Source of the DNA: Phoma sp. XZ068
Taxonomy: Eukaryota > Ascomycota > Dothideomycetes > Pleosporales > Didymellaceae
DNA: 64,000 nucleotides
Reading direction: 5' to 3'
Assembly: GCA_004835665.1 (NCBI GenBank)
Contig: RBKR01000003.1
Location: 930,001-994,000 of the forward strand
The position numbers and the translations under genes are program-made. How positions within the stretch are numbered: the first letter of the stretch is position 1; each line of letters opens with the position of its first letter. The notes under the pieces are model-generated. The model saw only the letters and a list, made by a program, of their open reading frames with translations. It was not told where the DNA came from and searched no databases. Below are positions 1 through 10,559 of the stretch, in pieces.

Positions 1-2939
1 ACTTGGCACTTGCCTGTGTCTTGATCGCAGTCTGGCTCATCCAAGCTGCTTTCAACGCATGGCAGGACTGGTCGACTAGCCGAGTGATGGCTTCCATTGG
101 CACCATGCTTCCTGATCAGTGCATTGTCATCCGCAACGGTTCTCAGGCCAGCGTGTCTGCTCTGGATCTGGTACCTGGAGACATCATTGTAATCAAGCAG
201 GGTAATAAGCTGCCTGCCGATGTTCGCTTTGTCGAAGTCTCTAGCGATGCTATGTTTGATCGTGCTATCCTCACTGGTATGTCTGCAACCTTCACAAAAC
301 ATCGGCGCAGCTGACAGTCCCTAGGTGAATCGGAACCTGTCCATGCCACCGTCGATTCCACCGAAGACAACTACCTCGAGACGAACAACATTGGTATGCA
401 AGGTACGCATTGCATCTCTGGCAGCTGCCTAGGTGTCTGTGTCGCAACCGGTGACAGCACCATCTTCGGACGGATCGCGAAACTCACATCGGAGCCGAAG
501 ACTGGCATGACACCGCTGCAGAAGGAGATCTTCCGCTTTGTGCTCATCATCTCGACTTTCATCACCGTAGTGGTCATTGTCATTATTGTTCTCTGGTATG
601 TCGGCTGGTCACTGCGAATGTTAGTAGTGTTAACAATGATGCAGGGCTGCATGGTTGCGCAAAGATCACCCAGACTGGATCAACGTTCCTCTTCTGATTG
701 TCAGTTGTGTATCAGCTGCGGTTGCTTTCATCCCCGAAGGTCTCCCCATCGCGCTGACGACGAGTTTGACTATTGTTGCAAACATCATGAGGAAGAACAA
801 GATTCTGTGCAAGTCGCTGAAGACGGTTGAGACTCTTGGCTCGGTCTCAGTCATCTGCTCTGACAAGACAGGTACCTTGACTAAGGTGGGTCTTGCATTC
901 GTCACTATCAGAACAGGCACTGACATTCAACTAGAATAGCATGGTAGTCACTGACATCTACGCTGCTGGCGAGGAGTACACACCTCAAGCAGCCCGCGAT
1001 CTCATGGCCATCCTTCGATCCGAGAACAACCTCGCCGCTCTCTCGAAGAAGAGGGAGGATGTCATGGATCGAGTGCGCATGCTCGCAGGTCTTTGTAACT
1101 CTGGAGAGTTCGATGCTGCCACTATGCATCTTCCTATTGCGGAACGCAAGATCAACGGTGACGCAACAGATCAGGCCTTGCTTCGTCTCTCCGAAAGTCT
1201 TGGCTCAGTTGCGGAGCTTCGTCGCGATTACAAGAAGGTCTTTGAGATCGCTTTCAACAGCAAGAACAAGTTCATGGTCAGGCTTATGAGTCCTGCTAGC
1301 CAGAATGCGACCGGTAGCAATACGTAAGTGCTGTACGACTCGAATCGGATGTGTGAAACTGACCAAAGCAGGACACTCATGATCAAGGGTGCACCTGATA
1401 TCCTTCTCCCTCGCTGCGATACCCTCCTCAATGACAAAGGCGAGGCGGTGCCTCTCACTCCAGGCCAGCTTTCTCGCATCGAACGTATCAAGGACGATTG
1501 GTCCCGCCAAGGGAAGCGTGTGATCCTGCTCGCGGAAAAGCCAACTGTTGCTCCCTTTTCTACCAACCACGAGAAGGAGGTTCTTGTTGCTGCTCGTCAA
1601 GGTCTTACGTTCGTCGGTATGGTTGGCATTGTTGACCCTCCCCGTGACGAGATCCCCGACGTCGTTCGCATCCTGCGTGGCGCCTCTATTCGCATCTTCA
1701 TGGTCACTGGCGATTTCAAGCTCACTGCACAAGCTATCGCGGAAGAGTGCGGCATCATCTCCAGTTCGGCACTTGTCGACGATATTAGCGCTCTCGGCCG
1801 CGACGGCAAGATTGGAACAACAAAGCAGGCCATTGTTCTGAGCGGACCTGAGCTCATTACCCTCAACGAAGCGCAGTGGGACCAACTCTGCCAGTACCAA
1901 GAGATTGTCTTCGCACGCACAACACCTGAGCAGAAGCTGCGCATTGTCAAGGAGTTTCAATCCCGCGACAATATTGTAGGCATGACAGGTGATGGTGTCA
2001 ACGATGCACCTTCCCTTAAGGCTGCTGATATTGGTATCGCGATGGGCAGCGGTTCAGACATTGCCATCGAAGCTGCTGACATGGTCCTCCTCGACTCTTT
2101 CGCCGCTATCGTCGAAGCAGTTCAATATGGTCGACTCGTATACGACAACCTGAAGAAGACGATCGTGTATCTGCTCCCTGCTGGTAGTTTCTCTGAACTC
2201 TGGCCCGTCATCACCAACGTCGCATTCGGTATTCCCCAGATCCTGTCATCCTTCCTGATGGTAAGTCAACCCTCCTCCCCTGACTTCTTCACCCACTAAA
2301 CGATATTAGATCATCATTTGCTGTCTCACCGACTGCGCAGCCGCCATAACCCTCGCCTACGAGAAACCCGAAGCAGACGTAATGCTCCGCCCTCCCCGCA
2401 ACCCGCGCAAGGACCGCCTCGTCAACACCCGCCTCATCTTCCACGCATACTTCTTCGTCGGTCTGCTCCAGTGCTTCCTCTCCTTCACCATGGCATTCTG
2501 GTACCTCGAAACGCAAGGCATCCCGTTCACAGCCATGTGGCTGAAGTACGGCGAGTACGATCCGCAGTACGATGCCGACTACATCAACGAAAAGGTCAAC
2601 GTCGCGAGTAGCATCTACTTCGTAACGCTAGTCGTCATGCAGCTCTTCAACCTCCTCGCGACACGCACGCGCCGTCTGTCCATCTTCCAGCAACCTCCTC
2701 TCTTCAACAAGGACACGCAGAACTGGCTGCTGTTCCCGGGCATGGTATTTGCGATTGTAGTTGTTTTCATCTTTTGTTACATTCCTAGTCTGCAGAATAC
2801 CATCGACACCAGACAGGTTCCCGTCGAGCATTGGTTTTTGCCGGCTGCATTTGGGTTCGGCTTGTTGATGCTGGATGAGGCGAGGAAATACTGTGTTAGG
2901 AGGTGGCCGCAAGGGTTACTTGCGAAGATCGCTTGGTAG
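1..2939 (+). CDS. P-type ATPase type IIC (Na,K-ATPase alpha-like), 3' part
   Basis: Cation-pumping P-type ATPase of the plasma membrane; the 5' end lies outside the window. Exons 1-276, 325-595, 645-885, 935-1323, 1372-2260 and 2310-2939 join in frame (first full codon at 3) to about 897 visible residues. Landmarks in order: the TGES actuator motif split by intron 1, the PEGLP segment of M4, the phosphorylation motif DKTGTLTK just before intron 3, the KGAPD nucleotide-binding motif, the hinge TGDGVNDAPSLKAADIGIA, then M5-M10. The C-terminal segment AYEKPEADVMLRPPRNP and the ending DEARKYCVRRWPQG follow animal Na,K/H,K-ATPase alpha subunits, which separates it from fungal ENA (IID) and Ca2+ pumps. 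No beta subunit is seen nearby. Transported ion (Na+, K+ or H+) is not readable from sequence. All core catalytic motifs in view are intact. Confidence 0.93.
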
Positions 2940-4916
2940 ATAGCATGGTTCTTTTAGAGCACTTTCAAGTGTAGATCGTAGATGTAGAAGCGGAATAGAT
3001 GGTTCTGCTCGATAATCACGCTTAGTGTCCCCCGTAGCACCGTATGCACCCAGACCATACAGCTGTTTAACAAACGCAGAGCTGCAGAGAGACATTGCAA
3101 GGCATCGCAGATGATGACCTTGACACGGCAGGGATAAAGATAGGAGTTGCTGGAGGTATTTCGGGCAATTCGCACGGCTTCCAGTAGGTGTTTCAAGCAG
3201 CTGTTGTTGGGACGTACGAGCGGATTGAACGCTGGGTGAGCATTAGGCATGCGAAAATTAGCAAGACTGAGAGGTGTTAAGTCATGGTTTGTCTTGGTGA
3301 TTAAACTCTGTTGTCTTGTTTTGACGGTACTTGGGCTAAGGTTTGTCCTTGGAGTGTAATGTGCACGCCGGAACGCTTTCTTCCGAGGGGTCTATTTTGT
3401 GAGATTTGATGCACGGCATATGCTCGAGATTGATATCCGCTGCTGTTCAAGGTTGGAGCCCAACAGTCGCAAAGATATGGGTTTGGGTTGCTGGTACGAG
3501 CTTTATTGTCGATATATCTATCGATCCGAACGTTCCGGAACGGGGACGGCTCACAAGCTCATACCTACTAGGTACATAGTTCATCAGTCATTTGAGATCC
3601 GCAGTACCTGATTCAACACAAAGTCTTCCGCGATTCAGAATCCATGAGGGAAGAAGAGATATGCGAAAGGGTACTCTGATCTCCATCATGGTCCGCTGTG
3701 GCTCAGATAGGTCTAGTTACGTCCCTTGCTTACGAGGGAAGGCGCTGCTCGAGCGTTCGCGATCATCAGCTCTTCATAGCGATGTGATTGCAGCAGCTGT
3801 CCTTTGCGCAAAGCAGAACATCTTAAACAAAGCCTTGTCTTCTGAATCCTCAGCATGACCAGCGTTCACTTTAGCAAAGTGCTGCGGAGCCACGCGAACG
3901 CCCCGCGTGCGAGCACGGCACCCTTGAAGAATAATCACAGGCTCGGCACATCATCTCCGAAACTTCGCGTGCGCTGTGCGATGTGACTCCAGGATCAGAT
4001 GAACGGAGATTGCGGGGTCGGCAAATGTTTTGTTTCGAAATGTAGGGCTGTTGCAACGCGTTCTCAAGCTGTGACTGGTTCACATCGAGGCGCTGTCCTG
4101 TGGTATTTAGGCTAGATATCTGAGGTACATGGTGATTCTTTCCCGTCCAATTTATTAACAGATGAGCGTTTGTAGTAATAATTCGGTCTGATTTGCATAT
4201 AGCCGGTAGTTGCCGCTTGACTTTACACATAGCATATACCGCGGTTACTACTCATTTAGGCTTCACCAAGAGTCAGTTTTTGAGAGACAGAGACTACGAA
4301 CACGGCTCATCAGAAGATTCGAACATATATTACAGTCTATCGTCTAGGGTATCCTTCGAGAATATCACAACTCTTGTTAGCTCACATGCGCTATCATACC
4401 TGCCGGGCCGAAGTCTAGATTTGATGAAGCGCTAAAGCCGTTAGCCAGTCACAGAGAAACATTCTACAACCCTGGGAGAGTTCCCCTGAGTATCTCAATC
4501 TCCCGTGCAGGGCTATACATGGTTCCTGCCACTTTGAATAGCACGAGCGCTAGGTTTCTATCAGGAGGCATATTCAGCTAACCCTCTCAGATGCTTCTTT
4601 GGGCTTGTCTTCCGCTGTTTCTCTGTCACACCGGAGACTCTTTGCTCCTATTTTGAAACACATTGCAACAGTACCAGAACATATCTCTGAGAATATCCAG
4701 TAGCATGCTGTGGCATTGCGCCGAGGAGCTGAGCATATGCAAGAATGCCTCTGAGACCGTTGACATGCGACTGAAGTCGATATGCTCGAACGCGTGGTAG
4801 GCATATGGACGGCCCGGATACATGACAGAGAATTTTATATATAAGATACGCGGTGCAGTCTAGGTTATGCTTGTTGTACGACCGCGCGCCTACCTCTCTC
4901 GATACATTTTGCTGCC
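2940..4916. other. Intergenic, no gene recognised
   Basis: About 2 kb between the ATPase stop and the GH16 start. Only short open frames (up to 119 codons) on both strands, without signal peptides, domain motifs or plausible splice structure. The only element I can name is a TATA-like box at the downstream end. Confidence 0.6.
4836..4845 (+). promoter_or_regulatory. TATA-like box of the GH16 gene
   Basis: The run TATATATAAG lies 72 bp upstream of the GH16 start codon in otherwise mixed-composition DNA. Position and sequence fit a core promoter; there is no transcript evidence. Confidence 0.5.
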
Positions 4917-6126
4917 ATGTCTCTAACTAAACTAATCACGACTCTTCCACTGCTCTTGCTTTGTGTTGTAGCTTCATCCGATCATGCCCGCTGGCATAAC
5001 GGTCTAGCGTCGCATAAAAGTAAAGGCTATCCCAACGCTACAGCGTATGGTTTGATTGACACATACGATGGCACCAACTGGCTGAGCAAGTTCAATGTTC
5101 AAGCCGTAAGTGGGCGCTTCGTTAAAACACAGAGCTAAGCTGATACTATACAGATTCGTGACCCTACACGTGTGTACAACGGATACTTCTTTGCGATAAA
5201 TATTGACAGCATGCAATAGGTGGCTTCGTCGAGTATGTTAACGAACAGCAAGCTCAACAGTTAGGACTCATTCGAACGCAAGGGACCCAGGTCTATATGG
5301 GAGTAGACACTACGTCTATGCTGAACCCTAATGGCACGGGGAGGAAGAGCGTTCGAATTTCTAGCAAACAAGCCTACAACCAAGCCTTGGTTATTGCCGA
5401 CTTTGCTCATGTGCCAGGAAGCGCCTGCGGGACGTGGCCAGCATTGTAAATCTGTCCCCTCTCCATCACTGTGTAGCCGCTGACAAGATCTAGTTGGATG
5501 TTTGGACCCAATTGGCCCAACCAAGGCGAGATAGACATTTACGAAGGTGTGCACCTCAACACCAACAACTTTGCCACGCTTCACACCGCACCCGGCTGCG
5601 TGCCCTCTGTCGGTTATGGCAATGAAACAGGACGTCGCAGCGGAAATGCAGACTGTGGTGCAGATGGCGGCTTCATAGGCTGTGGCGTCCAGTCCAACAG
5701 CCCAACCTCGTTCGGCTCAGCATTCAACGCCAACGGTGGAGGTGTATATGCCATGCAATGGACGAACTCAGGTATCAAAGTGTGGTCTTTTGCGTCTAGA
5801 GATGTGCCCGCAAACATCCGATCTGGCAATCCTGATCCTACCTCCTGGGGAACGCCGCTTGCAAACTTCGGACCGGGGTGTGACTACGCTGCAAGATTCA
5901 AGGATCTGAACCTTATTTTTGACATCACATTCTGTGGAGATTGGGCAGGCAGTGTCTGGGATCAGACAACTTGTGCGCAGAGCAATCTGACCTGCAGTGG
6001 GTATGTTGCGAGTCGGCCGCAGTCATTCGTAGATGTGAGTACCTCCTGGATGGATGTTTCCATTACATGCTGACATATGGACAGAGTTACTGGTTGATCA
6101 ACTCTGTGAAGGTGTACAGCGCGTGA
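4917..6126 (+). CDS. Secreted glycoside hydrolase family 16 (endo-1,3(4)-beta-glucanase-like)
   Basis: Exons 4917-5105, 5154-5169, 5220-5445, 5494-6034 and 6085-6126 give 337 aa. Exon 2 is only 16 nt. Residues 1-20 form a hydrophobic signal peptide (MSLTKLITTLPLLLLCVVAS), so the enzyme should be secreted. The GH16 catalytic signature GEIDIYEG (ExDxxE: nucleophile and acid/base glutamates) opens exon 4 directly after the conserved stretch WMFGPNWPNQ. Upstream, the splice-restored DPTRGFVEYVNE segment is typical of fungal GH16 endo-1,3(4)-beta-glucanases. Several Cys pairs and Asn-X-Ser/Thr sites fit an extracellular protein. No carbohydrate-binding module or GPI signal is present. Likely substrate is mixed-linkage or beta-1,3-glucan in plant or fungal wall; exact linkage is inference. 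It converges on the AlaX-like gene, with stops 78 bp apart. Confidence 0.9.
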
Positions 6127-6204
6127 GTATTGAGGCTAAGATGCATACATTCGATTCTTACGCGCAGGTCGTTCAGTTGCTGGGTATCATTCCGCTCATA
6201 CATA

Positions 6205-7542
6205 TCATAATTCCTCCACTGCAGTCTTCAACGCTTCAACCTCACCTTTCTGCCACTCAGTGACCTTGCCTTGCCATTTCTCTCCTTTGCCACCTCCCTT
6301 TATTGTCTTTATTATGTCTTTGAACTTCGAGGATAACTTCTCAACCAATTCAGGTACTCCCATTATCACTAACGAACCAGGACCTTTCGTGTCGCCAGTA
6401 CAGAGCACTACGACGCCTTTTTCCTTGAAGGCGTCCCTAAGTTCAATGAGGACAAGGTTAATGAAGTCCAATCCTTCATCAGGGCGGTGTGAAAATGCGC
6501 CCATAGCGCATTGTAATGTTTCCTTGATCTGCTGTGCCTCAACTTTTGCGAGCTCTGAAAGTATTCTCTTTTCCCTTTTCCTTGCATCTGACACCTGCTC
6601 GCTGAGGCCCTGCACCTTTGCTGCGACCTCTTCAGCGACGGCGCTGGTTGAGAGCGACACAGCGATATTACGGAGGCCATTGATGGTTTCGGTGGCCAGG
6701 TTAATTGCGCGATCGCCAGCGGTGAAGAACAGTCGACAGTTGGTGCCTCGTATCGATTGAGTATGGTGCAGCAAAATCACTCCGATGTGTGATGTCTGCT
6801 TGAGATGTGTGCCGCAGCAGGCGTTGTAGTCAAGATCCCCAATTTTAATGAATCGTACTACACCCTTCTCCCCATCGTAGTCAGCTGGCAGGCTCGAGGA
6901 TCCCTTCCCTTCTGGTGTTTCGACTGTGACAGGTAAATTCTCGCGTATGACAGTATTACACTCTTGTTGGATCCTGGCGATTTCCGCATCCGTTGGTTTT
7001 CGTGGTAGTTCAACGTAGTTCATCTCTCCAGGCTGGCCCATACTCCAGCCTAATGTTGGCAGATCCATGCCGTCCATGATCGCAGAGAGCAAGTGCTGAC
7101 CTGTGTGCTGCTGCATGAGGTCCCATCTTCGGGCGTAGTACAAGGTTTGCCGAACTTTTGTCCCAACTTCTAAGGGGGTTTGCGAGAAATGTACACATCG
7201 TAGTCCATGCCGTTGAATGTTTTCTATCGGTATCGCACTCACGCCCTTGACGCCAAGTGGTGTTATGAAGCCATGGTCAGTATGCTGACCTCCGCCCTCA
7301 GGAAATAGCACAGAGTCGGCGAATTCGATCATCCATGAGCGCTGTGTTGCAGGATCCAAATTACCGTTCACTTTCGCTGGGTCTGTTGATTTCTTCGATT
7401 TTGCTTTGCCGTTCTGTGGATTGCCTTTTGGTGGGATGTACTCGTCGCACGCGACAACCTCGGTCTCCAGTGTCTGCAGATAAGAATCTTTCTGGCATGA
7501 TAGAGCGCCCACAATGCTTGGTCTGAGAACAGTTATCGCCAT
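6205..7542 (-). CDS. Alanyl-tRNA editing protein (AlaX type)
   Basis: Single-exon gene of 445 aa. Free-standing relative of the AlaRS editing domain, which hydrolyses Ser (or Gly) mischarged on tRNA-Ala in the cytosol. The zinc-binding signatures are intact: HTGQH (HxxxH) near residue 165 and CCGTH (CxxxH) near residue 245, with the SAD-type core around them. The N-terminal half carries the alternative beta-barrel seen in AlaX-L proteins (ADSVLFPEGGGQ motif). The C-terminal part has a predicted coiled coil (LSEQVSDARKREKRILSELA) followed by a Gly-rich end GGGKGEKWQGK that resembles the C-Ala domain, so it is the long form. It is homologous to yeast YNL040W-type proteins by family knowledge. 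It is divergent from the NIF3-like gene. Confidence 0.9.
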   Translation of the reverse strand: MAITVLRPSIVGALSCQKDSYLQTLETEVVACDEYIPPKGNPQNGKAKSKKSTDPAKVNGNLDPATQRSWMIEFADSVLFPEGGGQHTDHGFITPLGVKGVSAIPIENIQRHGLRCVHFSQTPLEVGTKVRQTLYYARRWDLMQQHTGQHLLSAIMDGMDLPTLGWSMGQPGEMNYVELPRKPTDAEIARIQQECNTVIRENLPVTVETPEGKGSSSLPADYDGEKGVVRFIKIGDLDYNACCGTHLKQTSHIGVILLHHTQSIRGTNCRLFFTAGDRAINLATETINGLRNIAVSLSTSAVAEEVAAKVQGLSEQVSDARKREKRILSELAKVEAQQIKETLQCAMGAFSHRPDEGLDFINLVLIELRDAFKEKGVVVLCTGDTKGPGSLVIMGVPELVEKLSSKFKDIIKTIKGGGKGEKWQGKVTEWQKGEVEALKTAVEEL

Positions 7543-8106
7543 ATTTTCACGACAGGAGATGCGTCTAGGCTGTCAGATCTATGGGAATGGTGGCTTGTTG
7601 TCATGAAGATTGACTCAGAAAAATTGAATGAAAGCAGAAGCCGCGTGAGGACGAAGGTTTAGTAAGCGGCCTAGCTGCGGCAACGTTTTCCAACCACTCC
7701 GAACCCCCCCCCCCCAAACTCGGGACACCGAAACCGAAGCCAAAGCTATCGGCCCAGATCCACGCCAGTACAAATGCCATACAGCAATGGGTGAGACCAG
7801 ACGGTCCTGAATCCGGACAGTGTCCAGCGAATTACAGCGCTTAGTGCGCGATCTCCCCGAAAAGGATCCACCTAGGTCATTCAACAGCAACGACTCCCTC
7901 ATCAACATGTTGGAAAACTTGACACTTCAGAGGTTACTTGAACTCGGTCAATCGACATCGGTGTTTCTTCTCTGGAGAGATAACCAGCTAAATTTGTATC
8001 ATATCACGATGGAAGACATCGATGACGTAGCCTAAACAAAGTGGCCAATGTGTCAGTGGTCGCATGTGGCTGCTGCACCCTCTTTCATCACAGTCCGCTA
8101 CAAGAC
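7543..8106. promoter_or_regulatory. Divergent promoter region with C12 tract and uORF
   Basis: This 564-bp region separates the starts of the AlaX-like and NIF3-like genes. It contains an uninterrupted run of 12 C at 7704-7715 and an ATG-initiated open frame at 7907-8035 (42 codons) that ends 71 bp before the NIF3-like start. A splice from about 7996 (gtatca) into the NIF3 frame is possible, so part of this stretch could be a first exon instead of leader. Confidence 0.4.
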
Positions 8107-8973
8107 ATGCCATTGCCGACTCACGCGGCAGTGACTCGGTTTGTAGCTTCACTCTTGCCATTCAAGGAGAACGACGTGCCGCTTCTCTACTACGTACCGC
8201 GGAGACCTCGATATGACGCAGAACTTGCCTTAATTGATCGCATCGTCCTCTCGATATCACCTACGCCGGGGTTGTATCCGTTCCTCGGACATGCAGAGAA
8301 CCATCACCCACCGCGCACACTATGCTTCCTTCATAGGCCCTGGCAACTTGATCGGCGCGCAGTGCCTAGAGACACGCTCGTGCTTTCGAGTCACACGTCC
8401 TTCGATGAGAATCTGACAGTAGGGTGGAACCCCCCATTAGCCACACGACTTGGGATGACAGAAGGAAATTGGTTCTGCGTGCAAGGGTACAAGGGCGATG
8501 CAATGAGGAAAATAGGCATCGTAGGCGCTGTTTCCATTCCACGATGTACGATACTCGAACGTATACGGCGCGAGTTCGTGCAAATAGAGTTGGTACAAGA
8601 GGGTCAGTCAGAGGAAATCTGCGTCATAGCCATTATGAACGCTTTCAACGAGGAAGAAGTCTTACGCGTCTTGGACATGGTACAGGAGCGAGCGTGGTTA
8701 CCAGATGCAAGTCTCGAGGCGCGAGGGCAGCAGGTACTCTATCTGACCGGGCAACCTCGCGAAAGTGGTATGCTCGCTGCGACTAGGTTGGGCTTGACGG
8801 TCGCTTGCGTTGGCCACAGATCCGCAGAGGAATGGGGCATTCAGTACATGGCTACTACCCTACGAACCGAGTTCCCTAATATACCCGTTGAAGAGATATA
8901 CGAGGAAGAAATGCATGTGACCAGGCCACCAAAACATAAAAAGGCGCTGTCGTCTCAAGATCCGGCAATGTAG
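8107..8973 (+). CDS. NIF3/DUF34-like protein
   Basis: Single exon of 288 aa from the first ATG of the frame (MPLPTHAAVTRFV), which matches where the conserved region begins. The frame is open further upstream without ATG. Family features: HHPP plus FLHRPWQLD, SSHTSFDENLTVGWNPPLA in place of the bacterial SHTNxDxxxxGxN, a late strand VLYLTGQPRESG, and the C-terminal GHRSAEEWGI helix with its His and Glu. NIF3/DUF34 proteins are widespread putative metal-dependent hydrolases of unknown physiological reaction. The canonical His-His after TGE is replaced here by PRESG, so one metal site may be altered; fungal members may share this. Shorter than bimodular bacterial forms because the central PII-like insert is missing. 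Confidence 0.75.
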   Translation: MPLPTHAAVTRFVASLLPFKENDVPLLYYVPRRPRYDAELALIDRIVLSISPTPGLYPFLGHAENHHPPRTLCFLHRPWQLDRRAVPRDTLVLSSHTSFDENLTVGWNPPLATRLGMTEGNWFCVQGYKGDAMRKIGIVGAVSIPRCTILERIRREFVQIELVQEGQSEEICVIAIMNAFNEEEVLRVLDMVQERAWLPDASLEARGQQVLYLTGQPRESGMLAATRLGLTVACVGHRSAEEWGIQYMATTLRTEFPNIPVEEIYEEEMHVTRPPKHKKALSSQDPAM

Positions 8974-9350
8974 ACGGTAGGCGAAACTTCGGAACGAAAT
9001 CTTTGCTCCTTAATTTTGATCGAATGATCCTCCAATACAACGCCGTGAAGTAGTAGGGATCTCCTTGGACGGAAAGCGGTTTGATTGGGGCATGGCACCC
9101 ACGCCGCAGCTTCATTAGCTTAGGCGCTTAGGGTGAAGCCGCTCACTTGCGGCAGGAAACAGAACTAGTTCACGAATTGGAGGGAGCCTTGTTTGGCATG
9201 TCTTTGTAAATTAGAATAATAGGAGCTAAAGTCGCTAAATGAAATACTAGTATGCTCATACAAGCTCGCCAAACATATATACATGAAGAGAAATTCACAA
9301 GCTAGAAGGAGAATAGTCTAAACAACGGGGGGTCAATCCCTGGGGTATGT
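8974..9350. other. Tail-to-tail spacer
   Basis: 377 bp between two converging stops. It must contain both 3' UTRs. No open frame, repeat or hairpin stood out. Confidence 0.6.
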
Positions 9351-10559
9351 TCAAGACCTCGCATCCTCAGTTACTACACCTAGCCCTTGGGGTTTAGTCT
9401 CAATTGTGTTTTCTGTCTGCGAAGGCTTTGGTGAGTGCTGGGGCGACACCCGGCAGCTCGGACCTGTAGAGAGTTCCGAGTACCTGTGATGCGTGCCAGG
9501 TCTTGAAGCCTCAGCAGGGAGCTCTGAGTATCTGTTTGACGGGCCAACATCTGCTTCCATCTCCTGAGGACCGTCTGCGGTATGAGCCCACTGCCCTTGT
9601 GTGTAAGGGCTCTGGGTGTAAGGATTCGCTTTGCCTGTTGGTGCCATGCTCTGGTAGTAGTCTCCGTTGGTGGCGGAGTATGTTGGTGGCGCTTTCGCTT
9701 CAGTTAGTCGAGAACGAATATGAAAGCTTGTCAGGATTACTCACGTGAATGGGCAACGAAGCTGGGTGAGTTGGGATCGAAAGCCTTTCCACCATCCATC
9801 ATGGGGTTAGCGACCTCTACGGTCTCACCACGTGCGGTTTGTTGGCTGCGCCTTCTGCGGAATAGGAAGAAGAAGACCAGCCCAATAATGAGAACACCAA
9901 TGAGTGCTCCACCAACCGCACCGCCGATGACTGCGCCGTTGGACTTGCTGCCACTTTCATTGCTGGATGTTGCGGAAGCTGCAGAGCTTGATGTTGATGG
10001 TGTACTGGATCCAGTCTGAGAAGAGATGTAGAAGTTGTATTGCTCCGGTCGATCCATGAAGGCAGGAACCAAACTGCCGTCAGGACATCCAGGCGGGTCT
10101 GATGAACACGGGGATGATTTGCAACATCCCCAAAAGGTCTTTCCAAAGCCACAGGTGAAAAAGTCGCTATTGACACCGCAGGTTGCATCGGGGAACTTTC
10201 CATAGTTTGTCGCGTTGAAGCCTGCTGGGCGGATATTCCCTTGTGCGCATCCTGTGGAACACGGATCGGTCATGCAACATCCCACAAACTTGGATGATGT
10301 GGAACTTGATGGGCAAGCATACCTATGAGTATCAGAATGTATGAACCAACAACCAGACCAGCACCGGGACGGCCACTGTCTGAAGCTGCTAAAGGAAAAC
10401 ATACCATTGACCCCCAGAGGGACACGTGAATTGATCAGCCATTCTGAGATCGAGTTGAGAGGACGCGGAAGTGCTCTTTGACTGACAAAAAGGCAAAAGA
10501 AGGACGATGAAAAGAATGACGGGTGACAGAGATACAGAACAGCGAAAGGAGTGGGCCAT
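9351..10559 (-). CDS. Single-pass membrane protein with duplicated Cys-rich ectodomain
   Basis: Exons 10559-10405, 10322-9745 and 9697-9351 give 359 aa. Residues 1-29 are a signal peptide (core PVILFIVLLLPF). The ectodomain holds two copies of the pattern C-x8-C-x(8-11)-CC-x4-C-x(3-6)-C (about C46-C76 and C100-C131), each followed by a G-[NS]-[IL]-x-PA end. A Ser/Thr-rich stem (about 150-178) leads to a Gly-rich membrane helix (181-206) and an RRRR stop-transfer. The cytosolic tail repeats the motif RYSEL twice and is rich in Pro, Ser and Tyr. The architecture is that of fungal cell-wall sensors (Wsc/Mid2 style), but the Cys module is neither a WSC domain nor one I can name. Function unknown; a surface sensor or wall-anchored protein is inference. 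The ATG at 10559 is preferred over upstream codons because the signal peptide begins there. Confidence 0.8.

Noticed and set aside
1205..1960. 251-codon minus-strand frame
   Set aside because: Lies entirely over conserved ATPase exons and has no independent support.
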